Assembly: GCF_900112425.1 (NCBI RefSeq)
Contig: NZ_FOLP01000010.1
Location: 1-64,000, forward strand
Reading direction: 5' to 3'
DNA: 64,000 nucleotides
From: Variovorax sp. OK212
Lineage (GTDB): Bacteria > Pseudomonadota > Gammaproteobacteria > Burkholderiales > Burkholderiaceae_C
A model generated the notes under the pieces. The model made no database searches. It was not told where the DNA came from and worked only from the letters and a program-made list of their open reading frames with translations. The position numbers and the translations under genes were made by a program. Of the stretch, positions 1 to 8,683 are shown piece after piece (within the stretch, counting starts at the first letter, position 1; every line of letters begins with the position of its first letter).

Positions 1-266
1 CCGTCGAACACCTGGCTGTCGGCCTGGCGCGGGAAGCTGCAGATGATCTTGCGCACGCGGCCGGCTTTGAGCAGCGCCGCCAGGCCGGTCTCGCCGTTGC
101 CCGCGTTGTTGTTGACGACGGTGAGGTCCTTGGCGCCCTGCTCGACGAGGCCGTCGATGAGCTCGTTGGGAATGCCGGCCGTGCCGAAGCCGCCGATGAG
201 AACCGTGGCGCCGTCCTGGATGCCTGCCAGGGCATCCGCGACCGAGCGCGCGATCTTGTTGATCAT
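1..266 (-). CDS. pcaI: 3-oxoadipate CoA-transferase subunit A, N-terminal part (runs off window)
   Basis: Only the first 88 codons are present; the gene continues left of the window. The start is the ATG at 266, preceded by a CGGAGAC ribosome site. The protein begins MINKIARSVADAL and carries the family I CoA-transferase alpha-subunit pattern: IGGFGTAGIPNELID near residues 24-38, then VVNNNAGNGETGL and ICSFPRQ. The full enzyme, with a B subunit, moves CoA from succinyl-CoA to 3-oxoadipate in the last steps of the beta-ketoadipate pathway. It diverges from an IclR regulator gene with a PcaU-like operator between them, which favours PcaI over other 3-oxoacid CoA-transferases. The substrate is inferred from context. 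Confidence 0.85.
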   Translation of the reverse strand, partial: MINKIARSVADALAGIQDGATVLIGGFGTAGIPNELIDGLVEQGAKDLTVVNNNAGNGETGLAALLKAGRVRKIICSFPRQADSQVFD

Positions 267-347
267 GAAGCTTGTCTCCGGGTGAAAGGAAAAAAGAACC
301 AGAAGAAGAACCCGAACCGCGATCCCGCCGATTTTGCGAACCGCCGA

Positions 348-379
348 TTTGTTCGTCTAAAGAACATTTGTTCGTATAA
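348..379. promoter_or_regulatory. PcaU/PcaR-type operator between pcaI and the IclR regulator, overlapping a -10 box
   Basis: TTTGTTCGTCTAA (348-360) is repeated as TTTGTTCGTATAA (367-379), 12 of 13 identical with a 19-bp period. Between them GAACA (362-366) pairs with TGTTC (369-373) as an inverted repeat. One inverted plus one direct repeat is the layout reported for PcaU and PobR operators of the IclR family. A perfect -10 box, TATAAT at 375-380, reads toward the regulator gene and overlaps the second repeat, so autoregulation is likely. Binding is inferred. Confidence 0.6.
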
Positions 380-404
380 TGAATTCTAGAGAGGATCGCG
401 CACC

Positions 405-1196
405 ATGGCAACCCACCCGACACACCCCGACACACCCTCCCCCGCCCCGGGCGACAGCTACGTGCAGTCGTTCGCGCGCGGCCTGCAGGTGATCCGCTCG
501 TTCAGCGCGAACGCGCCGCGCCAGACGCTCAGCGAAGTGGCCGCGGGCAGCGGGCTCACGCGCGCGGGCGCACGCCGCATCCTGCTCACGCTGCAGACGC
601 TGGGCTATGTGGTGACCGACGGCAAGCTCTTCACGCTCACGCCGCGCATCCTCGACCTGGGGTTCGCGTACCTGTCGTCCATGCCCATCTGGAACCGCGC
701 CGAGCCGGTGATGGAAGCGCTGGTGCAGCAGGTGCAGGAGTCGTGCTCGGCCGCCGTGCTGGACGCGACCGACATCGTCTACGTGCTGCGCGTGCCCACG
801 CAGAAGATCATGCGCATGAGCCTGGGCGTGGGCTCGCGGCTGCCGGCGTATTGCACGTCGCTGGGCCGGCTGCTGCTGGCCGACCTGGAAGACGACGAGG
901 TGCGCGCGCGGCTGGAGGCCTCCAGCATCGAGGCGATGACCAAGCACACGGTGACCGATGTCGACGCGCTCATGGCCAAGGTGGCGCAGGCGCGCAAGCA
1001 GCAGTGGTGCCTGGTGAACCAGGAGCTGGAAGAAGGCCTGATCTCGGTGGCCGCGCCCATCGTGAACCGGCAGGGCCGCATGGTGGCCGCGCTGAACATC
1101 AGCGGACAGGCCAACCGCACCAGCGCGAAGGTGATGCAGGAGACCATGCTGCCCGCGCTGGTGGACGCGGCGCAGCGGGTGTCGCAGCTGCTTTAG
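405..1196 (+). CDS. IclR-family transcriptional regulator, PcaR/PcaU/PobR type
   Basis: A 263-residue protein of normal IclR length. Residues about 20-80 form the winged helix-turn-helix (SFARGLQVIRSF, LSEVAAGSGLTRAGARRIL). The remainder is the effector-binding domain with the family's GSRLPAYCTSLGR segment and the C-terminal ISVAAPIVNRQGRMVAALN segment. Start: ATG with AGAGAGGA upstream. It is divergent from pcaI with a PcaU-like repeated operator between, so its likely target is the neighbouring 3-oxoadipate genes, responding to a pathway acid such as protocatechuate or 3-oxoadipate. Which acid cannot be read from the sequence. Confidence 0.85.
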   Translation: MATHPTHPDTPSPAPGDSYVQSFARGLQVIRSFSANAPRQTLSEVAAGSGLTRAGARRILLTLQTLGYVVTDGKLFTLTPRILDLGFAYLSSMPIWNRAEPVMEALVQQVQESCSAAVLDATDIVYVLRVPTQKIMRMSLGVGSRLPAYCTSLGRLLLADLEDDEVRARLEASSIEAMTKHTVTDVDALMAKVAQARKQQWCLVNQELEEGLISVAAPIVNRQGRMVAALNISGQANRTSAKVMQETMLPALVDAAQRVSQLL

Positions 1197-1238
1197 CGGT
1201 GCCGGGGCTCAGACCCCGAGCGCTGGCAGTGCGGGGGC

Positions 1239-2249
1239 TCAGCCCTCGGAGTGAATGCCCTTCATGATGATCACGCCGCCCAGGCGCGTGGTGTCGGCGC
1301 GCATGCGCTTGGCCAGCGTGTCGGGCGAACCGGGCTGCGCCTGCCAGCCGGTCTTGAGCAGGGCCTGGCTCACGTCGGGCGAGCTGATCACCTCGACCAG
1401 TGCCGCGTTGAGCCTGGCAACGGCCGCGGGCCTCATGCCGGCGGGCGCGGCCAGCGCGGTCCAGATCTCCAGGTCGGCACCGCGCACGTCGGCGTCGCGA
1501 ATGGTTGGCAAGTCACCGGCCAGCACGCTGCGCTCGGGCGAGGTCACGCCAATGGCCTTGATCTTTCCGGACTTGATGTGCGGCAGGGCCAGGCCCGGCG
1601 GCAGCAGCGCCAGCTGGATCTCGTTGGCCAGCAGGCCGGCAATGACCTGCGGGTTGCCCGTGTAGGGCTTGTGCTGCGCGGTGATGGCCGCGCGGCTCTT
1701 GATGAGTTCCATGCCCAGGTGGCCCACGGTGCCCACGCCGGGCGTGCCGTACTTGCCGCCGCTGCCCAGGTTGCGCACCCACAGCAGCTGGTCGGCCGCG
1801 GTCTTGCCTTCGGCATTGCCCGACACCGCCAGCACCAGCGGCGCCGTGCCGATGAGGCCGACGGGCGCGAAGTCTTTCTCGGGGTCGAAGGGCAGCTTGG
1901 GGTTGAGCAGCTTGGCAATGGTGAGGTTGCCGTTGATCAGCGCGCCGATGGTGTGCTCGTCGGTGGCCTTGGCCACCAGGTCGGCCACGGTGTTGCCGCT
2001 GGCGCCGGGCTTGTTCTCGACCACCACCGGCTGGCGCAGGATCTTCGACAGGGGCTCCGCGATGGCGCGGGTCGCGAGGTCGGGCGAGGCGCCGGCGGGG
2101 AAGCCCACGAGGATGCGCACGGGCTTGGTGGGCCAGGCGGGTTCGCTGGCGGCGGGAGCGGTGCGTTGGGCCCACGAAGCCTTCGCGAAGAGCGATGCGG
2201 CAACGGCTGCCGCGCCGCCTTCGAGCAAGCGGCGTTTGGTGATCGTCAA
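1239..2249 (-). CDS. Bug-family (TctC-like) tripartite tricarboxylate transporter substrate-binding protein
   Basis: The protein starts TITKRRLLEGG with a Tat-like or Sec signal ending KASWAQ, followed by the Bug hallmarks WPTKPVRILVGFPAGASPD, RQPVVVENKPGASGN and a C-terminal TRLGGVI segment. About 336 residues, typical of these periplasmic receptors, which bind organic acids and are very numerous in Burkholderiales. I chose a TTG start at 2249 because a GGAG ribosome site lies 4 bases upstream and the signal peptide begins there; the frame stays open further upstream but looks non-coding. No TctA/TctB membrane genes are nearby, so it is an orphan receptor. It ends 42 bp from the convergent IclR gene. 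The ligand is unknown. Confidence 0.85.
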   Translation of the reverse strand: MTITKRRLLEGGAAAVAASLFAKASWAQRTAPAASEPAWPTKPVRILVGFPAGASPDLATRAIAEPLSKILRQPVVVENKPGASGNTVADLVAKATDEHTIGALINGNLTIAKLLNPKLPFDPEKDFAPVGLIGTAPLVLAVSGNAEGKTAADQLLWVRNLGSGGKYGTPGVGTVGHLGMELIKSRAAITAQHKPYTGNPQVIAGLLANEIQLALLPPGLALPHIKSGKIKAIGVTSPERSVLAGDLPTIRDADVRGADLEIWTALAAPAGMRPAAVARLNAALVEVISSPDVSQALLKTGWQAQPGSPDTLAKRMRADTTRLGGVIIMKGIHSEG

Positions 2250-2379
2250 GGTGACTCCAGAGAGTGAAAGACCGGGAAATGCAGGTGCGTTGCTGACAGC
2301 GAGCTGACGAACGTGCTTACAACACGTTACATGATCATGCTGCATTGCGCAAGTCAGACGGAAGCTTGCAATGGGGCTT

Positions 2380-3420
2380 TCACGGGGTGCGCACGGGTGG
2401 CACCTGCAGCAGCTTGCGTTGCGTGGGAAACAACGACCAGCCCCAGCGCTGCTGCGCGTAGCCCCACAGGCCCTGCTTGAAGAACAGCGTGACGAGGATG
2501 GCAAGCAGCCCCATGCCCAGCAGGTACCAGGTGCCGTAGTCGCTCAGGAACTTGTTGAGCGCCCAGAAGATGAGCGCGCCCACCAGCGGCCCCTCGATGC
2601 GGCCGATGCCGCCGATCACCACCATGAAGATGGCAAAGGCCGTCCAGTTGACGCTGAAGGCCGCGTCGGGGCTGATGCGCAGGTTGCCCACGAAATACAG
2701 CGCCCCCGCCAGCCCCGCGCCGAAGGCCGCCACCACGTACACCGCGAGCTTCATGCGCGCGACCGGAATGCCCTGCGACTCGGCCGCCACCTCGTTGTCG
2801 CGGATGGCCAGCAGCGCCAGGCCGCGCTTGCTGCGCAGGAACAGGTACACCAGCGCAACGGCCGCGACCACGCAGGCCAGCGCCATCCAGTAGGTGGTGC
2901 TTTCGCGCGTGGCCTTGTCGATGCCGCGCAGGGCCGTGAGCGTGGTGCCCGAGCCCCCGCCCACCGCCGACACGTTGGCGAAGCTCAGGCGGAACACCTC
3001 GGCGATCACCCAGGTGCCGATGGCGAAGTAGCCGCCCGACAGGCGGAACGCCACGAAGGACACGGGTATCGCAACGAGCCCCGCCGCCAGCGCACCCAGC
3101 GGTATCGCAACGAAGGGGTTGAGCCCCGCGAAGTTGCCGAGCATCAGCATCACGTAGCCGCCGAAGCCGAAGAAGGCCTGCTGCCCGATGCTCACCATGC
3201 CGCCGTAGCCCGCGAGCAGGTTCCACATCATCGCGAAGATGAAGTAGCAGGCGATCTCGACGAACTCGCGCATCCAGCTCGACTCGCCCCAGAACGGAAG
3301 GCTGGCCGCGACCAGCACCAGGGCAACGCCGATGGCGAGTACCGCACGGCTCGCGGCGGTCGCGCGCTCGACGGCGATGAGGGGTGGGGGCATGTTCGTC
3401 ATTCGCGTGGTCCGCTTCAT
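2380..3420 (-). CDS. livM: Branched-chain amino acid-type ABC transporter permease (LivM family)
   Basis: A 346-residue inner-membrane permease with many hydrophobic helices and the LivM signatures WNLLAGYGGMVSIGQQAFFG (about residues 58-77) and GLALLAIRDNEVAAESQGI (about 190-208), the coupling loop that contacts the ATPases. Its ATG at 3420 overlaps the livH stop as ATGA, showing translational coupling. It is the last gene of the leftward run dioxygenase - aldehyde dehydrogenase - SBP - livG - livF - livH - livM. In such a catabolic operon, HAAT transporters usually carry aromatic or other carboxylates rather than leucine; the substrate here is inferred to be an aromatic acid or phenol. Confidence 0.9.
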   Translation of the reverse strand: MKRTTRMTNMPPPLIAVERATAASRAVLAIGVALVLVAASLPFWGESSWMREFVEIACYFIFAMMWNLLAGYGGMVSIGQQAFFGFGGYVMLMLGNFAGLNPFVAIPLGALAAGLVAIPVSFVAFRLSGGYFAIGTWVIAEVFRLSFANVSAVGGGSGTTLTALRGIDKATRESTTYWMALACVVAAVALVYLFLRSKRGLALLAIRDNEVAAESQGIPVARMKLAVYVVAAFGAGLAGALYFVGNLRISPDAAFSVNWTAFAIFMVVIGGIGRIEGPLVGALIFWALNKFLSDYGTWYLLGMGLLAILVTLFFKQGLWGYAQQRWGWSLFPTQRKLLQVPPVRTP

Positions 3421-4280
3421 CCGCGTGTCTTGGGAAAGAGCCCCTGCGGGCGCAGCACCAGCACCACGAGGAACACGATGTGCCCGGCCCAGATGCCCCA
3501 GCCCGGGTCGAGCCGGAAGCCGATCTGCTGCGTGACGCCGAGGATCATCGCGCCGGCCAGCGTGCCCCAGAAGGAGCCCATCCCGCCGATGATCACGGCC
3601 TCGAAGGCGAAGAGCAGCAGCAGCGGGCCGTCGGACGGCGACACCGTGGTGCGCATGCCCTGCAGCGCGCCCGCCACCGCGATCAGCACGAACGCAATCG
3701 CGGTGGCGAAGGCGTAGACCTTCTTCGCGTCGAGCCCCATGAGCTCGGCGATCTCGCGGTCGTCGGACACCGCGCGAAACGACCGGCCCAGCGCCGTGCG
3801 CGCGAAGAGCCACTGCAGCGCGCCCGTGGCCGCTACAGCGACCACCAGGACGATGAGCGGCAGCACGCCGACGGACAGAGCGTCGCCCAGCGCCACGCCC
3901 TGCGTGCTGAGCCCGCCGGTCTCGATGGCGCGCGGGTCGGCCGAGAACAGCTCCAGCAGCAGGTTCTGGATGACGATCGACAGGCCGAAGGTCACCACCA
4001 GCGAAGGCAGCGGGTCCTTGCCGAGCGTGCCGTTGAGCACGAAACGCTGCAGCGCGTAGCCGAAGCCGAAGGCCAGTGGCAGCACCGCGAGCGCCACCAG
4101 CCACGGCGCCGCCGCGCCCGTCAGCGACACGCCCCCGATGACGGCGAACGCGCCGAGGATGATGAAGTCGCCCTGCGCCGTGTTGGTGAGCCGCATGACG
4201 CCGAACATCAGCGACTGGCCCAATGCGAACAGCGTGTAGAGGCCGCCGAGCAGCACGCCTTGCACGAGGGTTTCAAGCAT
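3417..4280 (-). CDS. livH: Branched-chain amino acid-type ABC transporter permease (LivH family)
   Basis: A 287-residue permease beginning MLETLVQGVLLGGLYTLFAL, the usual LivH start, with GQSLMFGVMRLTNTAQGDF and the cytoplasmic loop FRAVSDDREIAELMGLDAKK (about residues 182-201) that docks to the ATPases. The chosen ATG at 4280 overlaps the end of livF by 8 bp; a longer reading frame upstream lies inside livF and is rejected. It pairs with LivM as the heterodimeric channel of the HAAT transporter in this operon. Confidence 0.9.
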   Translation of the reverse strand: MLETLVQGVLLGGLYTLFALGQSLMFGVMRLTNTAQGDFIILGAFAVIGGVSLTGAAAPWLVALAVLPLAFGFGYALQRFVLNGTLGKDPLPSLVVTFGLSIVIQNLLLELFSADPRAIETGGLSTQGVALGDALSVGVLPLIVLVVAVAATGALQWLFARTALGRSFRAVSDDREIAELMGLDAKKVYAFATAIAFVLIAVAGALQGMRTTVSPSDGPLLLLFAFEAVIIGGMGSFWGTLAGAMILGVTQQIGFRLDPGWGIWAGHIVFLVVLVLRPQGLFPKTRG

Positions 4281-5007
4281 GGGCGGCCTCCGTGCCTGTG
4301 CCACTGCCACTGCCGAAATAGGCCTGCGAGATCCGCTCGCGCGTGAGGTCGTTCGAACGGCCTTCGAGCGATACACGGCCTTCCTGGAAGCAGTAGATGC
4401 GCTGCGACACCTGGCGCGCCATCGTCACGTCCTGCTCGACGATGACCACCGTCATGCCCTCGCCGGTGATGGTGGGCATGGCCGCGTAGATCTCGCGGAT
4501 GACGATGGGCGCGAGGCCCAGCGAGAGTTCGTCGCACAGCAGCACCTCGGGGTTGCTCATGAGCGCGCGGCCGAGTGCGACCATCTGCTGCTGGCCGCCC
4601 GACAGCGAGGTGGCCGGCTGGTGGCGCTTCTCCGCGAGGATGGGAAACAGCGCGTACAGGCGCTGCAGGTTCCACGGCCCCTTGCGCGCCGCGGTGGCGC
4701 CCATCAGCAGGTTTTCTTCCACGCCGAGGCTGGGGAACAGGCGGCGGCCTTCGGGGACCATGGCGAGGCCGCGGCGCACGATGTCGCCGGGAGGCAGGCC
4801 TCCGATGGATTCGCCCTTGAAGCGGATCGCTTCGCGCGGGGCGCGCACGAGGCCGGTGAGGCTTTTGAGGAAGGTCGATTTGCCGGCACCGTTGGCGCCG
4901 ATGATGGCGACGAGCTCGCCTCGGGTCAGCGAAAAGTCGATGCCGAAGAGGGCCTGGGCGTCGCCGTAGAAGGCCTGGAGGGCGTGGGTGTCGAGCAGGG
5001 CAGTCAT
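4273..5007 (-). CDS. livF: ABC transporter ATPase (LivF family)
   Basis: A 244-residue ATPase. Walker A is GANGAGKST (about residues 38-46), the signature is LSGGQQQM and Walker B is VLLCDELSLGLAP. The motif MVPEGRRLFPSLGVEENL is typical of LivF rather than LivG. Start ATG at 5007. Upstream, between livF and livG, lies a long inverted-repeat element of about 120 bp, so the ATPase genes are not tightly coupled although all lie on one strand. Confidence 0.9.
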   Translation of the reverse strand: MTALLDTHALQAFYGDAQALFGIDFSLTRGELVAIIGANGAGKSTFLKSLTGLVRAPREAIRFKGESIGGLPPGDIVRRGLAMVPEGRRLFPSLGVEENLLMGATAARKGPWNLQRLYALFPILAEKRHQPATSLSGGQQQMVALGRALMSNPEVLLCDELSLGLAPIVIREIYAAMPTITGEGMTVVIVEQDVTMARQVSQRIYCFQEGRVSLEGRSNDLTRERISQAYFGSGSGTGTEAAHA

Positions 5008-5028
5008 GGTCGTTGCTCCATCCCCTGT

Positions 5029-5150
5029 CTTGCTCCCTCTGCCCTTGGGGAGAGGGTTGGGGTGAGGGCCAGCGGCGATGGCAAGGCACGCGGCATTTGA
5101 AAGGCCGCTGCCCTCACCCTGGCCCTTTCCCCCAGGGAGAGGGAACAACA
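5029..5150. repeat. Long imperfect palindromic intergenic element (REP/BIME-like), copy 1
   Basis: The left arm (CCCTTGGGGAGAGGGTT then GGGGTGAGGG, about 5042-5068) is mirrored by the right arm (CCCTCACCCTGG then CCCCCAGGGAGAGGG, about 5111-5144). CAGCGGC and GCCGCTG close the inner stem. It lies between same-strand genes livF and livG, in non-coding DNA. A related copy lies at 8684-8790. Such dyads are common dispersed repeats in proteobacteria and may modulate mRNA stability. Confidence 0.65.
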
Positions 5151-5161
5151 CGCGAACGCGC

Positions 5162-5881
5162 TCATGCTTCCATCCCCATGTACACCCGCCGTACCTCCGC
5201 ATCGTTCATCACCACCCGCGGCGCCCCCTCCGCCAGCTTCTGCCCGAAGTTGATGACGAACAGCCGGTCCGCCAGCGACAGCAGCGCATGCACCACATGC
5301 TCGATCCAGATCATCGTCACGCCGCGCGCCTTGATGCGCTTGAGTTCGTCGACCAGCACCGCGGCCTCGGGCTCCGTGAGGCCGCCCGCGATCTCGTCGA
5401 GCAGCAGCAGCTGCGGCCGCGTGGCCAGCGCGCGCGCCAGCTCCAGGCGCTTGCGGTCCAGCAGCGTGAGCCCGCCCGCGGGCTTGTTGGCATGCGCCAT
5501 CAGTCCCGTCTGCGTCAGCACCTCGTGCGCCGTCTGCCAGGCCTCGCGTTCGGTCTGCTGCCCACCGAAGCACGCGGCCGTCACGAGGTTCTCGAACACG
5601 CTCATGTTGCCGAAGGGCTGCGGCACCTGGTAGCTGCGGCCGATGCCCGCGTGGCAGCGCTGGTGCGGCTTGAGCCGCGTCACGTCGCGGCCCGCGTACT
5701 CCACGCGCCCCGCATCAGCGCGCACGTCGCCCGAGATGAGGTTGAACAGCGTGGTCTTGCCCGCGCCGTTCGGCCCGAGGATGCCCAGCGTCTCGCCTTC
5801 GGCCACCGACAGCGTGATGTCGTCGGTGACCTTCAGCGCGCCGTAGGACTTGCTCACGGCATGCAGTGCCAGCAGCGTCAT
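5162..5881 (-). CDS. livG: ABC transporter ATPase (LivG family)
   Basis: A 239-residue ATPase with Walker A GPNGAGKTT (about residues 37-45), the LivG-type segment GIGRSYQVPQPFGNMSVFENL, and Walker B LLLLDEIAGGLTEPE. The signature loop is the divergent GGLTLLDRKRLELARAL, as often seen in LivG proteins. Start ATG at 5881, 11 bp after the stop of the substrate-binding protein gene, consistent with co-transcription. With LivF it forms the ATPase pair of the HAAT transporter. Confidence 0.9.
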   Translation of the reverse strand: MTLLALHAVSKSYGALKVTDDITLSVAEGETLGILGPNGAGKTTLFNLISGDVRADAGRVEYAGRDVTRLKPHQRCHAGIGRSYQVPQPFGNMSVFENLVTAACFGGQQTEREAWQTAHEVLTQTGLMAHANKPAGGLTLLDRKRLELARALATRPQLLLLDEIAGGLTEPEAAVLVDELKRIKARGVTMIWIEHVVHALLSLADRLFVINFGQKLAEGAPRVVMNDAEVRRVYMGMEA

Positions 5882-5892
5882 GGCGTTCTTCT

Positions 5893-7146
5893 TCAGAGCA
5901 GCCGCAGCGTGCCGCCGGTGGGAATGTTCGTCGCGGCCTCGTTGTTCACGATGGTGAGTTCGACCTTGTACTTCCTGCCTTTGCCCCACTGGCCGAGCAC
6001 CAGCGGCGTCTTGCTCACATTCTTGAACGGGCCCTGGCCGCCCCACTTCACCGGACCGACCACCGAGTTGATCGAGGTCGCGGCAACCGCATCGCGCACG
6101 TCCGAAGCCTTCAGCGACCTGGCGCGGCCCAGCGCATTCGCTGCCACCTCGAACAGCGCATGCGCGAAGCCGATGGGCTGCGTCCACTGCTTCTGCGCGC
6201 CCGCCTCGTAGGCCTCGGCCAGCGCCTTCGCACTCTGCTGCGTGAGGCTGGACGTGAACGGGTGCGACGGGCTCCACCACACCTCGGTCGACAGGCCGTC
6301 GCCCAGCTCGCCCAGCGCCTCGATGGCACCCGGGAACAGCAGCGCCTTGCCCAGCGTGATGACCTTCGGCTTGAAGCCCTGCTGCCGCGCCTGCGTGAGG
6401 AAGGTCTTGGCGTCGGGAGGGATCACCACGCCGGTGACGATCTCGCAGCCCGCGCTCTTGAAGGCCGCAATCTGCGCGCTGAAGTCCTGCGTGCCGTTCT
6501 GGAAGCGGCCGGGGTCGGTGAGCGTGAAGCCCATCGCCGCGAGCGGCTTGGGAAAGCCCAGCTCCTTGTCGCCCCACGCATTGCCGTCGCCGTCGTTCGG
6601 GAACAGGCCGCCCACCTTCTTGTTGGTGGCCAGCGTCTTCCAGCCGTTGGTGAAGTTGGCGATGACGTCTTCCAGCCCCCAGAACATGTGGTACGTCCAA
6701 TTGAAGCCCTTCGCCGGGTCGCCCTTGCGCCCGAAGAACCACGGCTGCCACGGCACCACGCTGGAGATGCAGGGCACCTCGTTGAGCTCGCACGCATCGC
6801 TGACGGGGTTCGCGGTTTCGGGCGTGCCGGCCGTGAGCACCAGCGCGACCTTGTCCTTCAGGATCAGGTCGTTGGCCACCTCGCCCGCGCGATTGGGGTT
6901 CGATTGGCTGTCCTTCAGCACGATCTGCACCGCGTACTTCCTGCCGCCCACGCCGATGCCGTCCTTGAAGGCGGTCTTCATCTGGTCGATGACCCACTTG
7001 TCGGCCTCGCCGAAGGGCGCGAGCGGGCCGGTCTGCGGCGACACGTAGCCGATCTTCAGCGTGTCGGCCGCGAACACCAGCGGTGCCGCGCCCGAGGCCA
7101 CCAGCGCGGCCGTGGCCTGCGTGAACTGCCTGCGATTGAATGTCAT
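5893..7146 (-). CDS. HAAT-family ABC transporter periplasmic substrate-binding protein
   Basis: A 417-residue protein with an N-terminal export signal (MTFNRRQFTQATAALVASG ending LVFA) followed by LKIGYVSPQTGPLAPFGEAD, the classical type I periplasmic-binding fold opening (Peripla_BP_6). The ATG at 7146 has an AGAAGGAGACAGCC ribosome site. It is longer than LivK (about 370) and contains an aromatic-rich segment (VPWQPWFFGRKG, NWTYHMFWGLEDV), which resembles receptors for bulky or aromatic ligands; that reading is inference. It sits between livG and the aldehyde dehydrogenase gene, so it likely captures the substrate degraded by this operon. Confidence 0.88.
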   Translation of the reverse strand: MTFNRRQFTQATAALVASGAAPLVFAADTLKIGYVSPQTGPLAPFGEADKWVIDQMKTAFKDGIGVGGRKYAVQIVLKDSQSNPNRAGEVANDLILKDKVALVLTAGTPETANPVSDACELNEVPCISSVVPWQPWFFGRKGDPAKGFNWTYHMFWGLEDVIANFTNGWKTLATNKKVGGLFPNDGDGNAWGDKELGFPKPLAAMGFTLTDPGRFQNGTQDFSAQIAAFKSAGCEIVTGVVIPPDAKTFLTQARQQGFKPKVITLGKALLFPGAIEALGELGDGLSTEVWWSPSHPFTSSLTQQSAKALAEAYEAGAQKQWTQPIGFAHALFEVAANALGRARSLKASDVRDAVAATSINSVVGPVKWGGQGPFKNVSKTPLVLGQWGKGRKYKVELTIVNNEAATNIPTGGTLRLL

Positions 7147-7196
7147 GGCTGTCTCCTTCTCTTGTATGTATGTGCTTGCCGCAAAGGGCCCCGGGG

Positions 7197-8675
7197 TCAG
7201 CGCGCGAAGTGCGGCGGTATCTGCGCGTCGACGTTCACCCACACGCTCTTGACCTGTGTGTACTCGCGCATCGCGTCGAACCCCATCTCGCGGCCGTAGC
7301 CGCTCTGGCCGACGCCGCCAAAGGGCGAGCCGGGGTTCACGCGCTTGTAGCTGTTGATCCACACCATGCCGGCGTGCAGGTCGCGCGCGACCTTGTGGGC
7401 GCGCTGCAGGTTGTTGGTCCACAGGCCGCTGCCCAGGCCGTAGTCGGTGCCGTTGGCGATCTGCATGGCTTCTTCGTCGGACTTGAAGGTGAGCACGGTG
7501 ACGAAGGGGCCGAACACTTCTTCCTGCGCGACGCGGTCCTTGTACGACCTGGCGCGCATCACGGTGGGTTCCACGTAGCAGCCCCCGGCCAGGTCGCCGC
7601 CGGGCGACTGGCCGCCCGCGAGCAGCTCGCCGCCCTCGCCTTGCGCCACCTCGACATAGCTCAGCACGCGTTCGCGGTGCTGCGCGCTCGTGAGCGGGCC
7701 CATCTCGGTGCTGTCGTCGAGCGGGTTACCGAGGCGTATGGACTTCGCGAGCGGAATGAACTGCGCGAGGAACGCATCGGCGATCTTCTCGTGCAGCATC
7801 AGCCGCGAGCCCGCGATGCAGGCCTGCCCCTGGTTGTGGAAGATGGCCCACGCGCTGCCGTTGACGGCGGCCTGCAGGTTCGCGTCTTCGAACACGATGT
7901 TGGGGCCCTTGCCGCCGAGCTCGAGCTGCACCTTCTTCAGGTTGCCCGCGCTGGCCTGCACGATGCGCCGGCCCGTGGCGGTGCTGCCGGTGAAGGCGAT
8001 CTTGGCGATCTCCGGATGCTCCGCGATGTACTGGCCCGCCACGCTGCCCAGGCCCGGCAGCATGTTGACCACGCCGGGCGGCAGGCCCGCCTCGGCCATC
8101 AGCTCGGCGATGCGCAGCGACGACAGCGGCGTGATCTCCGCCGGCTTCATCACGATGCAGTTGCCGGCCGCGAGCGCGGGCGCCATCTTCCAGCTGGTGA
8201 ACATCAGCGGGAAGTTCCACGGCACCACCTGCCCGACGATGCCGACGGGCTCGCGCAGCGTGTAGTTGAGAAAGCCCTCTTCCACCGGAATGGTCTCGCC
8301 CTGGAACTTGTCGGCCATGCCGCCGAAGTAGCGAAAGCACGCGGCCGTGCGCGGCACGTCGAGCCGGCGCGAGTCGCGGATGGGGTGGCCGGTGTCCAGC
8401 GACTCGAGGCGCGCGAGCTCTTCGGCGTTGGCCTCGATGAGGTCGGCGAGCTTCAGCAGGATGCGGCCGCGGTCGGCGGCGGCCATGCGGCTCCACCTCG
8501 GGAACGCGCGCTTCGCCGCGGCCACGGCCTTGTCGACGTCGGCCTTGCCGGCCAATGCGACGTTGACGATGGGCGTGTTGTCGTGCGGGTTGAGCGTGGC
8601 GAGGGTCTCGCCGGACTCGGCGTCGACGAAGCGGCCGTCGATGAAGAGTTGGTGGCGTATGGAAGAAAAAGGCAT
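7197..8675 (-). CDS. NAD(P)-dependent aldehyde dehydrogenase, probable 4-hydroxymuconic semialdehyde dehydrogenase
   Basis: A 492-residue class I-type aldehyde dehydrogenase. The catalytic Cys is about residue 286 in QGQACIAGSR, and the general base Glu is about 252 in LELGGKGPNIV. It also has VVPWNFPLM, FTGSTATGR and EEVFGPF. The start is ATG at 8675. It lies immediately downstream of the two genes for hydroquinone 1,2-dioxygenase. In the 4-hydroxyacetophenone and 4-nitrophenol pathways the enzyme encoded beside that dioxygenase oxidises 4-hydroxymuconic semialdehyde to maleylacetate, so that role is proposed here. The family assignment is firm; the substrate is from context. Confidence 0.82.
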   Translation of the reverse strand: MPFSSIRHQLFIDGRFVDAESGETLATLNPHDNTPIVNVALAGKADVDKAVAAAKRAFPRWSRMAAADRGRILLKLADLIEANAEELARLESLDTGHPIRDSRRLDVPRTAACFRYFGGMADKFQGETIPVEEGFLNYTLREPVGIVGQVVPWNFPLMFTSWKMAPALAAGNCIVMKPAEITPLSSLRIAELMAEAGLPPGVVNMLPGLGSVAGQYIAEHPEIAKIAFTGSTATGRRIVQASAGNLKKVQLELGGKGPNIVFEDANLQAAVNGSAWAIFHNQGQACIAGSRLMLHEKIADAFLAQFIPLAKSIRLGNPLDDSTEMGPLTSAQHRERVLSYVEVAQGEGGELLAGGQSPGGDLAGGCYVEPTVMRARSYKDRVAQEEVFGPFVTVLTFKSDEEAMQIANGTDYGLGSGLWTNNLQRAHKVARDLHAGMVWINSYKRVNPGSPFGGVGQSGYGREMGFDAMREYTQVKSVWVNVDAQIPPHFAR

Positions 8676-8683
8676 GAGCGTTC

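Noticed and set aside
1251..2267. A 338-codon plus-strand frame opposite the Bug receptor gene
   Set aside because: Gly/His/Arg-rich shadow; the minus-strand gene has clear Bug-family motifs and a signal peptide.
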